Source: Bacteroidota bacterium (GTDB lineage: Bacteria > Bacteroidota > JABWAT01). Taken from it: a stretch of DNA of 64,000 bases. A model generated the notes under the pieces. The model did not search any database, was not told where the DNA came from, and saw only the letters and a program-made list of their open reading frames with translations. This document shows, piece after piece, positions 53,770 to 63,106 of the stretch. Position 1 is the first letter of the stretch; each line of letters begins with the position of its first letter. Location: the NCBI GenBank assembly GCA_020161835.1, contig JAIUNL010000007.1, positions 121,983 through 185,982 on the forward strand, written 5' to 3'. Made by a program: the position numbers and the translations under genes.

Positions 53770-53824
53770 CACCGACCTCCCGGTCGGTTGAAATTAATAC
53801 ACCGACCGGGAGGTCGGTGTTACA
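53765..53824. repeat. Perfect 24-base inverted pair, TGTAACACCGACC family
   Basis: The left arm 53765-53788 and right arm 53801-53824 are exact reverse complements over 24 bases, with a 12-base spacer. The stop codon of recQ lies inside the left arm. The arms share their TGTAACACCGACC ends with the copies at 10467 and 44005. Confidence 0.95.
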
Positions 53825-53868
53825 TGACAACCAGTTTTCTGTAACCCGTGATATGTGACCAGTAACCA

Positions 53869-54951
53869 TCACGGTATTCTGTAAACCACCGAGTTCACAT
53901 TCATTCCTGCTCCAACCGAGGCAAAGACAATCGTTTCACCTTTATTCAGTGACTGTCCTTCAAACTTGCCTTTAGAAATCAGGTCAAGAACAACCGGAAT
54001 GGTGGCAACTGAATTATTTCCCATCCAGGAAATGGCCATCGGCATAAATCCTTCCGGAATTGTATCGTGTCCGGCTTGCTCAAAAACTCTTTTCAGGATG
54101 GCTTCGTTCATTTTTCCGTTGGCCTGATGCATGAGTGCTTTTTTGACCTGGTCAAATTGGAGTCCGGATTTTTCAACAGTTTCGGTGATGACGCCAGGAA
54201 CGGTGTTTAGTGCATATTCATACAGTTTCTTCCCGTCCATTTTCAGAAACAGATCGCCGGGTGCATATCCTGGTTTATTCGATTGTCCCATCCAGAGAAA
54301 ATCAACTTCTGTAACTGTATCAGAACGGCTTGATTGTGCCAAAATACCGACCGGAGTTTCACTTTCAACCGCTTCAAGAATGACGGCACCGGCACCATCC
54401 GAGTAAATCATGGTATCCCGGTCATGCGGATCAACGATGCGGGAAAGGGTTTCAGTCCCGATAACCATCACCCGGTTTGCATCACCCGATTTGATGAAAT
54501 AATTGCCCTGGATGACACCCTGCAGCCAACCCGGACAGCCAAATGGAAGATCGAAAGCAACCGTTTTCGGGTTTTTTATGCCCAGTTTGTGTTTGATTCG
54601 GGAGGCAAGAGAGGGAACAATATCAATCCGTAAAGAACCGTCCTGAATATCACCGAAATTATGGGCACAAATGATATAGTCAAGACTTTCACGGTCAATT
54701 CCGGACGATTCGAAGGCATTTTCTGCAGCCAATGTACCCAAATCGGAAGCTACCTGATTGGGGGAAGCATACCGGCGTTCCTGAATATTCGTAATTTTTA
54801 CAAATTTCCGGATGACATCATCGGTCGAATTCGGAAGTTTTTTCCCTTCAGAATCATAAAATTCGTGGTTGTGAAAATGGGAATTGGGGATTTTGTTTTC
54901 CGGGAGAAAGGAACCGGTTGCTGCGATTACGGAATAGGTATGAACTGACAT
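53869..54951 (-). CDS. Beta-ketoacyl-ACP synthase III-like enzyme
   Basis: This 360-residue thiolase-fold ketosynthase of the FabH kind has catalytic Cys139 (FDLPFGCPGWLQG), His in LMHQANGKMNEAI, and Asn in WMGNNSVATIPV, giving the expected Cys-His-Asn triad. It differs from housekeeping FabH in having a longer insertion (HFHNHEFYDSEGKKLPN) near the N-terminus. It may make a specialised lipid or secondary metabolite instead of starting fatty-acid synthesis. I start at 54951, with GAGGT six bases upstream, rather than the longer in-frame start at 55002. No other polyketide or fatty-acid genes are adjacent. Confidence 0.85.
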   Translation of the reverse strand: MSVHTYSVIAATGSFLPENKIPNSHFHNHEFYDSEGKKLPNSTDDVIRKFVKITNIQERRYASPNQVASDLGTLAAENAFESSGIDRESLDYIICAHNFGDIQDGSLRIDIVPSLASRIKHKLGIKNPKTVAFDLPFGCPGWLQGVIQGNYFIKSGDANRVMVIGTETLSRIVDPHDRDTMIYSDGAGAVILEAVESETPVGILAQSSRSDTVTEVDFLWMGQSNKPGYAPGDLFLKMDGKKLYEYALNTVPGVITETVEKSGLQFDQVKKALMHQANGKMNEAILKRVFEQAGHDTIPEGFMPMAISWMGNNSVATIPVVLDLISKGKFEGQSLNKGETIVFASVGAGMNVNSVVYRIP

Positions 54952-55306
54952 AAAAACCTCACTGAATACAATGGCGATTTGTTTATTTGGCAAAAGGTCC
55001 AATTCCGGACTCAGTTGCAGACCAACTCAACACCCTTCGCATCCATCAATCCGCTTTCGGATGTTATGCCGGTGGCCGGATTTATTTTCCGGTCAGGATA
55101 AAAATAGATAGATTTGTCGGTTTACTCAAACCAAACGTCACGAATTTTAAATGGAAAATGGTTTACCTTTTCTATTTGAACCTGTTTTTTTTTAACTTAC
55201 GGTGAAAGCTGGTTGTCTTTCTTTAATTCTGGATTCCCGCCTGCACGGAAATGACATACCTGCTAAACGATTTGCACGGGAATTAAATCAAAAAAAAACA
55301 AATTTT
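54952..55306. other. Intergenic region between the ketosynthase and purE
   Basis: This gap of about 355 bases between divergent genes contains no credible gene. Near 55231-55255 is a short repeat-like palindrome (GGATTCCCGCCTGCACGG...). An in-frame extension of purE upstream through this region looks non-coding. Confidence 0.5.
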
Positions 55307-55789
55307 ATGAAACCACTTGTCGGTATTATCATGGGAAGCAAATCAGACTGGGCAACCATGAAGGCTGCCTCTGAAATTCTTGAAAAGTTCGGAATTCCCC
55401 ATGAATCAAAAATTGTTTCTGCCCACAGAACGCCTGATTTGCTGGTTGAGTACGCAAAATCGGCTGAAAGCCGTGGGTTGGAAGTGATTATTGCCGGAGC
55501 CGGCGGAGCTGCCCATCTTCCCGGAATGGTGGCTTCAATGACGGTTTTGCCGGTCTTGGGCGTTCCTGTTCAGTCGAAGGCTTTGAACGGACTCGATTCG
55601 TTGCTTTCTATCGTTCAAATGCCGGGCGGAATCCCGGTTGGAACTCTGGCAATCGGTGAAGCCGGGGCAAAGAATGCAGCCATTCTGGCAACTTCCATTT
55701 TGGGAAATAAATATCCGGAGTTCAAAGAAAACCTCAGAAAATTCCGTGATCAACAAACCAATTCTGTACTTAAAGATACACTTGAATGA
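55307..55789 (+). CDS. purE: N5-carboxyaminoimidazole ribonucleotide mutase
   Basis: This 160-residue class-I PurE enzyme moves the carboxyl group of N5-CAIR to CAIR in purine synthesis. The opening [17 protein letters not shown], the SAHRTPDLL motif with the active His, and [16 protein letters not shown] with the second catalytic region are intact. Its partner PurK is encoded next, overlapping its stop. No clear ribosome site precedes the ATG. Length is standard for class I. Confidence 0.96.
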   Translation: MKPLVGIIMGSKSDWATMKAASEILEKFGIPHESKIVSAHRTPDLLVEYAKSAESRGLEVIIAGAGGAAHLPGMVASMTVLPVLGVPVQSKALNGLDSLLSIVQMPGGIPVGTLAIGEAGAKNAAILATSILGNKYPEFKENLRKFRDQQTNSVLKDTLE

Positions 55790-56922
55790 TAAAACCCGGA
55801 AAAATTATTGGAATTATCGGTAACGGACAACTTGGCCGGATGAGTGCTATTGAAGCCAAGAAAATGGGTTACACGGTTTATGTTTATGGTCCCGGAACTG
55901 AAACGCCTGCCGGTCAGGTTTCTGATATTGAAGTTGAAGGTGATTATGATGACATCGACAAACTGAAGCAATTTGCTCATGGTTGTGATGTACTCACCTT
56001 TGAATTTGAAAATATTCCTGCCATTTCACTCGAGGCAATCCGGGCAATTACTCCAATTCACCCCGATCCGTTTGTGCTGGAAATTTCGCAAAACCGGCTG
56101 GGTGAAAAAAATTGGTTTGAAGCCAATGGTTTCCCGACAACCCCCTTCGAAGAAGTGAAATCTGCTGCAGAAATTGAATCTGCTGTTAAAAAATGGAAAT
56201 CAAAAGCAGTTGTAAAAACACTGACTCTGGGTTACGACGGGAAAGGACAGGCCAAAGTTGATGCTGAATCCGATTTTCAGGCAGCCTGGAAACAACTTGG
56301 CGTCAAATCTGCCATAATCGAAAAGTGGGTCGATTTTGATCACGAAATTTCAGTGATCGTTGCCAGAAATGAATCGGGTGAAATCGTGACCTACCCGGTT
56401 TTTGAAAATATCCACCGGAATCATATTCTTGATACGACGATTTTCCCGGCCAGAATGGAAAAAGACATTAAGCGGAAAGCCCGTGAAATGGCTAAAACCA
56501 TGGCTGAAAAGATCAAACTTATCGGACTTCTCACCATCGAAATGTTTTTAACCGCCGATGGTCAACTTCTGATCAACGAAATTGCACCACGACCCCATAA
56601 TTCGGGTCATATAACCTTTGATGTTTGCGCAACCAGCCAGTTTCAGCAGCACATCCGTGCAATTTGCGGACTTCCGCTGGGAAATACCGAACCTTACTCT
56701 CCCGGCATCATGATTAATATTCTGGGTGATTCCTGGACTGCCGGCGAACCCAACTGGAAACATTTACTTTCTATGGATTTTGTCAATCTGCATCTCTACG
56801 GAAAAATGGATCCGAAACCGGGCCGGAAAATGGGTCACGTGGTGAAAACAAATCCGGGAACAGATTTTTCTGATGTTGACCGTATCCGCCAAATCCTTAA
56901 AATTCCGCCGGTTGATCTTTAA
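55786..56922 (+). CDS. purK: N5-carboxyaminoimidazole ribonucleotide synthase
   Basis: This 378-residue ATP-grasp enzyme makes N5-CAIR from AIR, bicarbonate and ATP. Motifs include [48 protein letters not shown], and the magnesium/ATP site [17 protein letters not shown]. The start ATG overlaps the purE stop (ATGA), showing a translationally coupled purE-purK pair. Length and motifs are standard, and it is followed seven bases later by uvrC. Confidence 0.97.
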   Translation: MIKPGKIIGIIGNGQLGRMSAIEAKKMGYTVYVYGPGTETPAGQVSDIEVEGDYDDIDKLKQFAHGCDVLTFEFENIPAISLEAIRAITPIHPDPFVLEISQNRLGEKNWFEANGFPTTPFEEVKSAAEIESAVKKWKSKAVVKTLTLGYDGKGQAKVDAESDFQAAWKQLGVKSAIIEKWVDFDHEISVIVARNESGEIVTYPVFENIHRNHILDTTIFPARMEKDIKRKAREMAKTMAEKIKLIGLLTIEMFLTADGQLLINEIAPRPHNSGHITFDVCATSQFQQHIRAICGLPLGNTEPYSPGIMINILGDSWTAGEPNWKHLLSMDFVNLHLYGKMDPKPGRKMGHVVKTNPGTDFSDVDRIRQILKIPPVDL

Positions 56923-56928
56923 CTTATC

Positions 56929-58779
56929 ATGTCTGATCTCATAAAACCAACTCTTCTCGAAAAACTGGAAAATATTCCAACCAGTCCTGGCGTGTATCAA
57001 TATCACGACAGTACCGGGAAGGTGATTTATGTGGGGAAGGCAAAAAATTTAAAAAACCGGGTAAAAAGTTACTTCCAGCAAAACCGGCCACGAGATGCCA
57101 AAACATTGTCGCTGGTGAGTCACATTGAAGATGTTGAATTCATCAAAACAGATTCAGAGATGGAAGCTCTCATCCTCGAAAACAATCTGGTAAAAGAGTT
57201 CAAGCCGAAGTACAACATCAACCTGAAAGATGACAAAACCTTTCCCTATATCGTGGTGACGAAGGAAGAATTCCCGAAAGTTTACACGACGAGAAAAATG
57301 ATCAAAAACGGAAATTTGTATTTTGGTCCGTACACGAACGTCGGGAATATGAAACAAGCTTTGAAGATGATCAAAGACCTGTTCATGGTGAGATCGTGTC
57401 ACCTTCCGCTGACAGAAGACAATATTTCTCAGGGAAAATGGAAAGTTTGCCTTGATTATCATATCAAGAAATGTTTGGGTCCGTGTGCAGGGCATCAGTC
57501 GAAAGCTGATTACAATGACATGATTGCTCAGGTTGTACAGCTCATCAACGGCAAAACCACAACACTGAAACAGATTGTCCGTGAAGCGATGGAAGTAAAA
57601 GCTGAAAATCTGGAGTTTGAAACGGCTGCTTTGCTTCGTGACCGGTTGAATGCTTTGGATGTGTACGAATCACGCCAGAAAATTGTGAATGATGATTTTG
57701 GCGACCGGGATTTTTTCGGATTTGCTTTCGGACCTGAAGAAGCTTCGTGTGTGGTTTTGCAGGTGAGAGAAGGGAAGATGATCGGGAGTCAGCATTTTTA
57801 TCTTGAAAAATTCAGTGTGGATCTGAAAACAGATGAAATTGAGTCGTTCCTATTTAAATATTATCAGAACAACCCGTTTATTCCGTCTGAACTGATTCTA
57901 GAGCAAACCGAAGAGGCTGATTTTAAAGGACTTGAAGCGTTTTTGAGAAAGCAGGCCGGACGGAAAATTTCAATTGTTCATCCGAAAATCGGTGAAAAAC
58001 TGAAACTGCTCGAAATGGCAGAGAAAAATGCATCCCATTTATTATCCGATTTGCTGCTTCAGAAGCAAAAACGGTTCGAAGATTTTGTTCCGGCTTCAAT
58101 CAAAGCTCTTCAGCGTGATTTACGTCTGCCAACCCTTCCGAAAAGAATCGAATGTTTTGATAACTCGAACATTCAGGGAACAGACCCGGTTTCTTCGATG
58201 GTTTGTTTTGTCGACGGTAAACCTAAAAAATCGGAATACAGAAAATTTAAAGTTCAAACCGTAGTTGGCCCGGATGATTTTGCAACCATGGCCGAAATTA
58301 TGGAACGCCGGTACAACGGTAGTTTAAGTCTGGAATTGCCTCTGCCAGACCTGATCGTGATTGATGGCGGAAAAGGTCAGCTTTCGCATGCGGTTGAAGT
58401 TCTGAAAAAAACAAAAGCCGCCGGGGTTTCTGTTATCGGTCTTGCCAAAAAACTCGAAGAAGTGTTTCTGCCCGGTGATAAAGATCCGTACAACCTTCCC
58501 AAAACATCTTCCGGCTTGAAATTGCTTCAGCAGGCACGGGATGAAGCTCACCGTTTTGCCATCACCTTCCACCGTGATCTTCGTGATAAGAGAACTCTAC
58601 AAACTGAATTAACCCAAATTCCGTCAATCGGACCCGGGAAGGCGAAGAAATTGCTTACAGAATTGGGCTCTGTTGATGGGGTAAGAACTGCGACCCGTGA
58701 ACAGCTTGAGCCGTTGGTGGGTGTGAAGTCTGCAGCAGAATTATTGACGTGGTTTTCCACACAACTGGTATCGGAATAA
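56929..58779 (+). CDS. uvrC: Excinuclease ABC subunit C
   Basis: This 616-residue nuclease of nucleotide excision repair makes both incisions beside UvrB-bound damage. It has an N-terminal GIY-YIG domain (SPGVYQYHDSTGKVIYVGKA). The UvrB-interacting helical motif lies near residue 212. The RNase H-like nuclease domain (IECFDNSNIQGTDPVSSMV, DLIVIDGGKGQL) has catalytic aspartates. A C-terminal helix-hairpin-helix pair ends the protein (IPSIGPGKAKKLLTELG, LEPLVGVKSAAELL). The gene follows purK closely but is functionally unrelated. Length is typical. Confidence 0.97.
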   Translation: MSDLIKPTLLEKLENIPTSPGVYQYHDSTGKVIYVGKAKNLKNRVKSYFQQNRPRDAKTLSLVSHIEDVEFIKTDSEMEALILENNLVKEFKPKYNINLKDDKTFPYIVVTKEEFPKVYTTRKMIKNGNLYFGPYTNVGNMKQALKMIKDLFMVRSCHLPLTEDNISQGKWKVCLDYHIKKCLGPCAGHQSKADYNDMIAQVVQLINGKTTTLKQIVREAMEVKAENLEFETAALLRDRLNALDVYESRQKIVNDDFGDRDFFGFAFGPEEASCVVLQVREGKMIGSQHFYLEKFSVDLKTDEIESFLFKYYQNNPFIPSELILEQTEEADFKGLEAFLRKQAGRKISIVHPKIGEKLKLLEMAEKNASHLLSDLLLQKQKRFEDFVPASIKALQRDLRLPTLPKRIECFDNSNIQGTDPVSSMVCFVDGKPKKSEYRKFKVQTVVGPDDFATMAEIMERRYNGSLSLELPLPDLIVIDGGKGQLSHAVEVLKKTKAAGVSVIGLAKKLEEVFLPGDKDPYNLPKTSSGLKLLQQARDEAHRFAITFHRDLRDKRTLQTELTQIPSIGPGKAKKLLTELGSVDGVRTATREQLEPLVGVKSAAELLTWFSTQLVSE

Positions 58780-58781
58780 AT

Positions 58782-59711
58782 ATGGCCAACTTACTTCAGG
58801 AATCCGCAAAACGAAAAGCAACGATTTTTGCTTTCGCAGGAAACACCTTTCTTTTTCTCACCAAACTGATTTTGGGAATCATGTCGGGTTCTATCGCTGT
58901 GATTTCAGATGCAATTCATTCTTTGATGGATGTGGTTGCAACCATTGTCATTGCAGTTGGAATAAAGGTTGGCAGAGAAAATCCGGATAAAGAACATCCG
59001 TTTGGTCATCACCGAGCAGAACCCATTGCCGGACTCATCATTGCCGTTATCGCCGGTATTTTAGCAGTTGAAGTCGTTCAAAATGCAGTTTCGTCTCTTT
59101 TCGAAGAAAAAAAGGAATTAATCGCCGGTCTTGCCATTATTGCCCTGGTTGTAACGATTGCAACGAAACTGATTATGGCCTGGTATTTAAGACGACTATC
59201 AAAAAAAGTTCACTCTTCTTCCATAAAGGCTTTGGCAATCGATTCAAAAAATGATGTTTTGGCGACTTCAGTTGCACTTCTTGGTGTCATCGTTGCAGAT
59301 CTTGGACTTGGATATTTTGATGCACTGGCGGGTATTGTTGTTGCCATTTTCATTTTCAAAGGCGGCTGGGAAATCGGCATTGAAAATATTGATTATCTCA
59401 TGGGAAAAACCGCCGACGAAGAAATGCTCAGGAAAATCCGGTTTGCAGCACTTTCCGTCCGTGGCGTTTTGGCGTTAAATACACTCCGTTCGCATTACGT
59501 CGGGAATAAAGTTCACGTTGAAATTCATATTGAAGTGGACTACAAACTCACAACTGAAGATTCTCACCACATTTCAGATGAAGTTGAAGCTTCAATTGAG
59601 GCAATTGATGAAGTCTCAAAAGCCTTTGTTCACGTTGATCCAGTCAAAGTACAACCGGATGGAACCCGTATCCCAACGGGATTTCACGAAAACCATCCGG
59701 AACTGGATTGA
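58782..59711 (+). CDS. Cation diffusion facilitator transporter
   Basis: This 309-residue inner-membrane divalent-metal exporter has about six hydrophobic helices. TM2 has HSLMD in SDAIHSLMDVVATIV and TM5 has DSKNDVLATSVALLGV, the metal-site helices of the family. HPFGHHRAEPIAGLI is the usual TM2-TM3 loop. The C-terminal domain has histidines (YVGNKVHVEIHIEV and AFVHVDPVKV). I use the ATG at 58782, as it gives the normal MANLLQESAKRKA opening. Metal specificity cannot be read reliably. It ends beside a convergent gene. Confidence 0.92.
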   Translation: MANLLQESAKRKATIFAFAGNTFLFLTKLILGIMSGSIAVISDAIHSLMDVVATIVIAVGIKVGRENPDKEHPFGHHRAEPIAGLIIAVIAGILAVEVVQNAVSSLFEEKKELIAGLAIIALVVTIATKLIMAWYLRRLSKKVHSSSIKALAIDSKNDVLATSVALLGVIVADLGLGYFDALAGIVVAIFIFKGGWEIGIENIDYLMGKTADEEMLRKIRFAALSVRGVLALNTLRSHYVGNKVHVEIHIEVDYKLTTEDSHHISDEVEASIEAIDEVSKAFVHVDPVKVQPDGTRIPTGFHENHPELD

Positions 59712-59713
59712 AG

Positions 59714-60535
59714 TTACCTTTTCACCAGCGGACCAGAAAATGAGCCGTCGGTTACTTCGTAAACCAAGCCTTTCCCATCCTGCATCGCTAATTGGAAAGT
59801 TCCGGTTAATTGATTGCCGTTTTGGGTGATGGTAATGGCGTTGATATTTGGTGTTTCAATCGAATATGTCATAATCATATCACCCTCTACAATCATCAAA
59901 CTTCCCAATGATTTTAAAACAGAATAAGTGCCTGATCCTGTGAATGATGGAATTTTTAGATTCAGGTAAGCACCCCATAATGAATTAGTTCCTGAAGCAA
60001 AAGAGATATTTAATGTGTCTTGAAGTTCAAATGCACTGAACGGCACAGAGGGGCAAACTTTTTCGGACGTATATTCTAATGAATTAAAAACAAGGGAACC
60101 AAAAGAAGTGACTGGTTCTTGAATCTGTTTCCCGGGCTCAGAATAATAGTAAGTTGATGTCCAACCACCTGAAAAAGTTATCGTTATAGATTTATCAGTT
60201 GAATTGAATTTTGCAGTTGCTTCGTATCCCTTATTATCCCCGAAATTGACATATACGGTTGCATAAATTGCCGATTTCGGATTAAAGGACGTATATCTTG
60301 AATGGGAATACGAATCAAATTTTCCGGTTTCATGTCTGATACCAATTTCGGCTATTTTATTTCCTTCACTGATTCTGAAACCATGATAAGCAGGAAAGGG
60401 TTTGTCGTCGAAACTTACGGTATTTACCCATTCCCCAACCCAATTTACGTATACGTCAGTGGAATCAGTTGAATTGTCTTTGCAGGATGAAAAAAGAACC
60501 AAAACCGGAATCAAAAAACTCAGCAGGGTTTTCAT
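59714..60535 (-). CDS. Predicted lipoprotein of unknown function
   Basis: This 273-residue protein has a lipoprotein signal (LLSFLIPVLVLFSSC, lipobox FSSC). It continues with a polar stretch (KDNSTDSTDVYVNWVGEWVN) and then a beta-rich body with many aromatic and Gly residues, and no motif that I recognise. It is convergent with the cation transporter, with two bases between stops. The signal peptide and the codon use similar to its neighbours make it a real gene. Function unknown. Confidence 0.7.
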   Translation of the reverse strand: MKTLLSFLIPVLVLFSSCKDNSTDSTDVYVNWVGEWVNTVSFDDKPFPAYHGFRISEGNKIAEIGIRHETGKFDSYSHSRYTSFNPKSAIYATVYVNFGDNKGYEATAKFNSTDKSITITFSGGWTSTYYYSEPGKQIQEPVTSFGSLVFNSLEYTSEKVCPSVPFSAFELQDTLNISFASGTNSLWGAYLNLKIPSFTGSGTYSVLKSLGSLMIVEGDMIMTYSIETPNINAITITQNGNQLTGTFQLAMQDGKGLVYEVTDGSFSGPLVKR

Positions 60536-60677
60536 TGCATGATCTTTCTGAAGGAAAATTTTATCGTGACCGTTTGCTAATTAATGGAATATTATTAAAA
60601 TTAGCAAATCTGAATGGGGAAAGGTATTGCTTTTATCCCTATCAGCGATAAACCCCTTTATAAATTCCGGGAAATCA

Positions 60678-61865
60678 ATGAAAAAAATATTCATTTTTGG
60701 GTTAACACTTTTTTGTTTTTCATCAATTTTGACTCAATATTCCCTTGGACAAGGGGTTGCCTCCAGGCCTTTTTTATTTACTTCCAATGGGTTTAATTCA
60801 ATTTACCTGGATCAGAACGGGTACAATCCAGTATTTTCATCTTTTTCCGGAAACCCGGCTACAAGTAATCCGGCAGGTTTCTTAAATGATGAAAAGATTC
60901 ACATTTGGGGAAAGTGGGCGAAAAATTCTGAAATTAAAAATGCCTGGATGGGGTTTGGTTACCGGCAACTGAAGCTGGAATTTCCTTCCGGTATAGGTGT
61001 TTCGATTCCTTTTTATGGTCTCTCTTTTTCTGCAGGGTATTCCCGGCCAATAAATTACACACTGTATTCTGAAGGTATTTCCAGGACATCACCCGATGAT
61101 CCTGAGGGTCCAGGCAATACTTTTGATTATTATGATGATGCCCGTCTTGATATTTATTCCTTCACAGTTTCGGGGAATCTTATGCTCTCAAAAGTCGATT
61201 TTTCAAAATTAGCCTATGGATTTACAGTTAAATATGGCAAATTGAAAGTTACGAGCGCAATTGACAAAGAAGTTTATGATTCTAAAGATGAAATTATTTC
61301 CTTTGCTTTTGGCGTAATTTATTCAGCAAGTCCTGATTTTGCAGAAAAACTTCGGGTTGGTTTATTTTGTGAAACAAAAGAAAGTTATTCGGGAACTGGA
61401 TTTTACAAACCGAATGTAAACGGCGGGTATTTACCTGCAAATTTCAGTACAATACTTATTTCGGGTCCGATCAAGTTTGAAGCAAACTTACCAATTCGTG
61501 TTCATCTGGGGACAGAAATTACCTATCAGTCCGGAATTCAGGCATTGTTTCAGGGTTCACTTCTTATGTGGGAAACGGCCGGATTTCTTGCCAAAAACCA
61601 GACAGAACTTTCTGGATCGGTTGTTTATCCGGTATTTGAATCTGTTAAAGTTTCGGGCGGATTGCTTTGGGATTCCTGGTATACAAATAAGGATTCTGGA
61701 ATTTCGTTAAATAACAGTGATTTTCGTTCTATTTTTCTTACGACCGGCATTCATGCCGGGGTTAACGGATTTTTGATTGATCTCGCTCTTGCCGACAACC
61801 ACCTCCAATCTGGTAAATACAGAAAACAAACCATCCTGACAGCAGGAATTGGGTATGAATTTTAA
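60678..61865 (+). CDS. Predicted outer-membrane beta-barrel protein
   Basis: This 395-residue protein has a signal peptide (KKIFIFGLTLFCFSSILTQYS). A SGNPATSNPAG motif near residue 60 recalls FadL/PorV-type NPA motifs. Alternating hydrophobic strands run to a C-terminal Phe (AGIGYEF), the usual signal for barrel insertion. It is a distant relative of the two barrels that follow, sharing their NPA-like region, IWGKW/IFSKL aromatic spacing and the ending DLALADNHL (against DLALGDNHL). I start at 60678 because it begins a signal peptide. Cargo or function is unknown. Confidence 0.72.
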   Translation: MKKIFIFGLTLFCFSSILTQYSLGQGVASRPFLFTSNGFNSIYLDQNGYNPVFSSFSGNPATSNPAGFLNDEKIHIWGKWAKNSEIKNAWMGFGYRQLKLEFPSGIGVSIPFYGLSFSAGYSRPINYTLYSEGISRTSPDDPEGPGNTFDYYDDARLDIYSFTVSGNLMLSKVDFSKLAYGFTVKYGKLKVTSAIDKEVYDSKDEIISFAFGVIYSASPDFAEKLRVGLFCETKESYSGTGFYKPNVNGGYLPANFSTILISGPIKFEANLPIRVHLGTEITYQSGIQALFQGSLLMWETAGFLAKNQTELSGSVVYPVFESVKVSGGLLWDSWYTNKDSGISLNNSDFRSIFLTTGIHAGVNGFLIDLALADNHLQSGKYRKQTILTAGIGYEF

Positions 61866-61881
61866 TTGAAATGGATTTAAT

Positions 61882-63090
61882 ATGAAAAATGCTTTTTTCC
61901 TTTTTCTATCTCTGTTTCTGCCAATCAGTGGCTTTACCCAATCCGGCACAAAATCCTACTTTTACCTGAAACCCGTCGGATTTCAGGTTCCCGCTTTCGA
62001 CAGTAAAGGTTATAATCCGCTTTTTCCTGAGACGGTTACCAATCTGGCTGATCAGAATCCGGCTGCACTTTCAGACTTTAAATCCATGCAAACCGGAATT
62101 TCCTGGCGGATTTTTTCAAAACTTGAACCTGATATCTGGGTTAAGGAATTCGGTCAGGCTCAACCACTTGTTCCGGCTTCAGCAGGTTTTGTTTACCCGG
62201 TAAACTCTTTTGTTTTCGGACTAGGTTATTCTCAAAAGTTCAATTCCAGTCTTTTTGAAGAAGGTGAACTTGTAACACTTGAACAACCTGAAGGAACGGG
62301 CAAAAACTGGACGTGGGAAGACGAAACTGTTCACCATTATTTCTCACTTTCCGGCGCCTGGAAAATTGATAATATCCTGTTTGGTTCTGATCAGTTTTCT
62401 GCAGGAGTTCATCTTGGGTTTAACCAGTTATTCTATCAGAGTAAAATATTTACTTCAACAGCGAAATCATTCCCAAACGGGTTTTCCTGGGCCGCAGGCT
62501 TTCAGTATTTAATCAACTTTGAAAATGAATCTAAAATAAAATCAGGCTTATTTTTTGAAAGAGGATCTAAAATTGAGGGAACGGTAAAATATGTTTCTGG
62601 CCATGATGAGACTAAACAATATGATGAGGATACAACAGGTAATAACGGGAAAATTCCTATCAGGTATTTAACACCCAAATCCTGGCCAATGATTGCCGAT
62701 TTCCCTGACCGGCTTCATGGTGGGTTTGAACTCACTACCCCAGAAAAGATTTCCTTTTCCTTACAGGGATCTTATATCTGGATGGATCAAACCTGGAGAC
62801 CTTACAAAAATCAGCTCAATGTGGCCGGAAATGTTGGAATCCCGATCACAGAAAATCTCAGAGTTTCCGGTGGATTTTATTCAGACACACAGAATGACAA
62901 CTTTTCGGAATTTTATTACGAAATATTTAAGGTAAAATCGTCAGGATATCGTTCCGTTTTCCTTACCGCAGGCGTTAATTTTGTCTGGCAAAATTATACC
63001 TTTGATCTGGCACTTGGAGATAACCATTTATCATCCGGCGAATACAGAACCCAAACTCATTTAAAAGCCGGTGTCAGCTATAAATTTTAA
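61882..63090 (+). CDS. Predicted outer-membrane barrel, first tandem copy
   Basis: This 402-residue protein has a signal peptide (KNAFFLFLSLFLPISGFTQ) and a NPAALSDFKS segment near residue 59. The beta-rich body ends in AGVSYKF with C-terminal Phe. It starts 17 bases after the previous barrel gene, and is followed 17 bases later by a close paralogue. Both paralogues have the same short leader ending TTTAATATG. A central tract is nearly identical in DNA to the paralogue, while the first half has diverged more. Confidence 0.75.
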   Translation: MKNAFFLFLSLFLPISGFTQSGTKSYFYLKPVGFQVPAFDSKGYNPLFPETVTNLADQNPAALSDFKSMQTGISWRIFSKLEPDIWVKEFGQAQPLVPASAGFVYPVNSFVFGLGYSQKFNSSLFEEGELVTLEQPEGTGKNWTWEDETVHHYFSLSGAWKIDNILFGSDQFSAGVHLGFNQLFYQSKIFTSTAKSFPNGFSWAAGFQYLINFENESKIKSGLFFERGSKIEGTVKYVSGHDETKQYDEDTTGNNGKIPIRYLTPKSWPMIADFPDRLHGGFELTTPEKISFSLQGSYIWMDQTWRPYKNQLNVAGNVGIPITENLRVSGGFYSDTQNDNFSEFYYEIFKVKSSGYRSVFLTAGVNFVWQNYTFDLALGDNHLSSGEYRTQTHLKAGVSYKF

Positions 63091-63106
63091 TTGAAATTGA
63101 TTTAAT

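Noticed and set aside
54952..55306. N-terminal extension of purE back to 55202
   Set aside because: The extension would precede the conserved [13 protein letters not shown] opening and contains repeat-derived sequence, so the ATG at 55307 is preferred.
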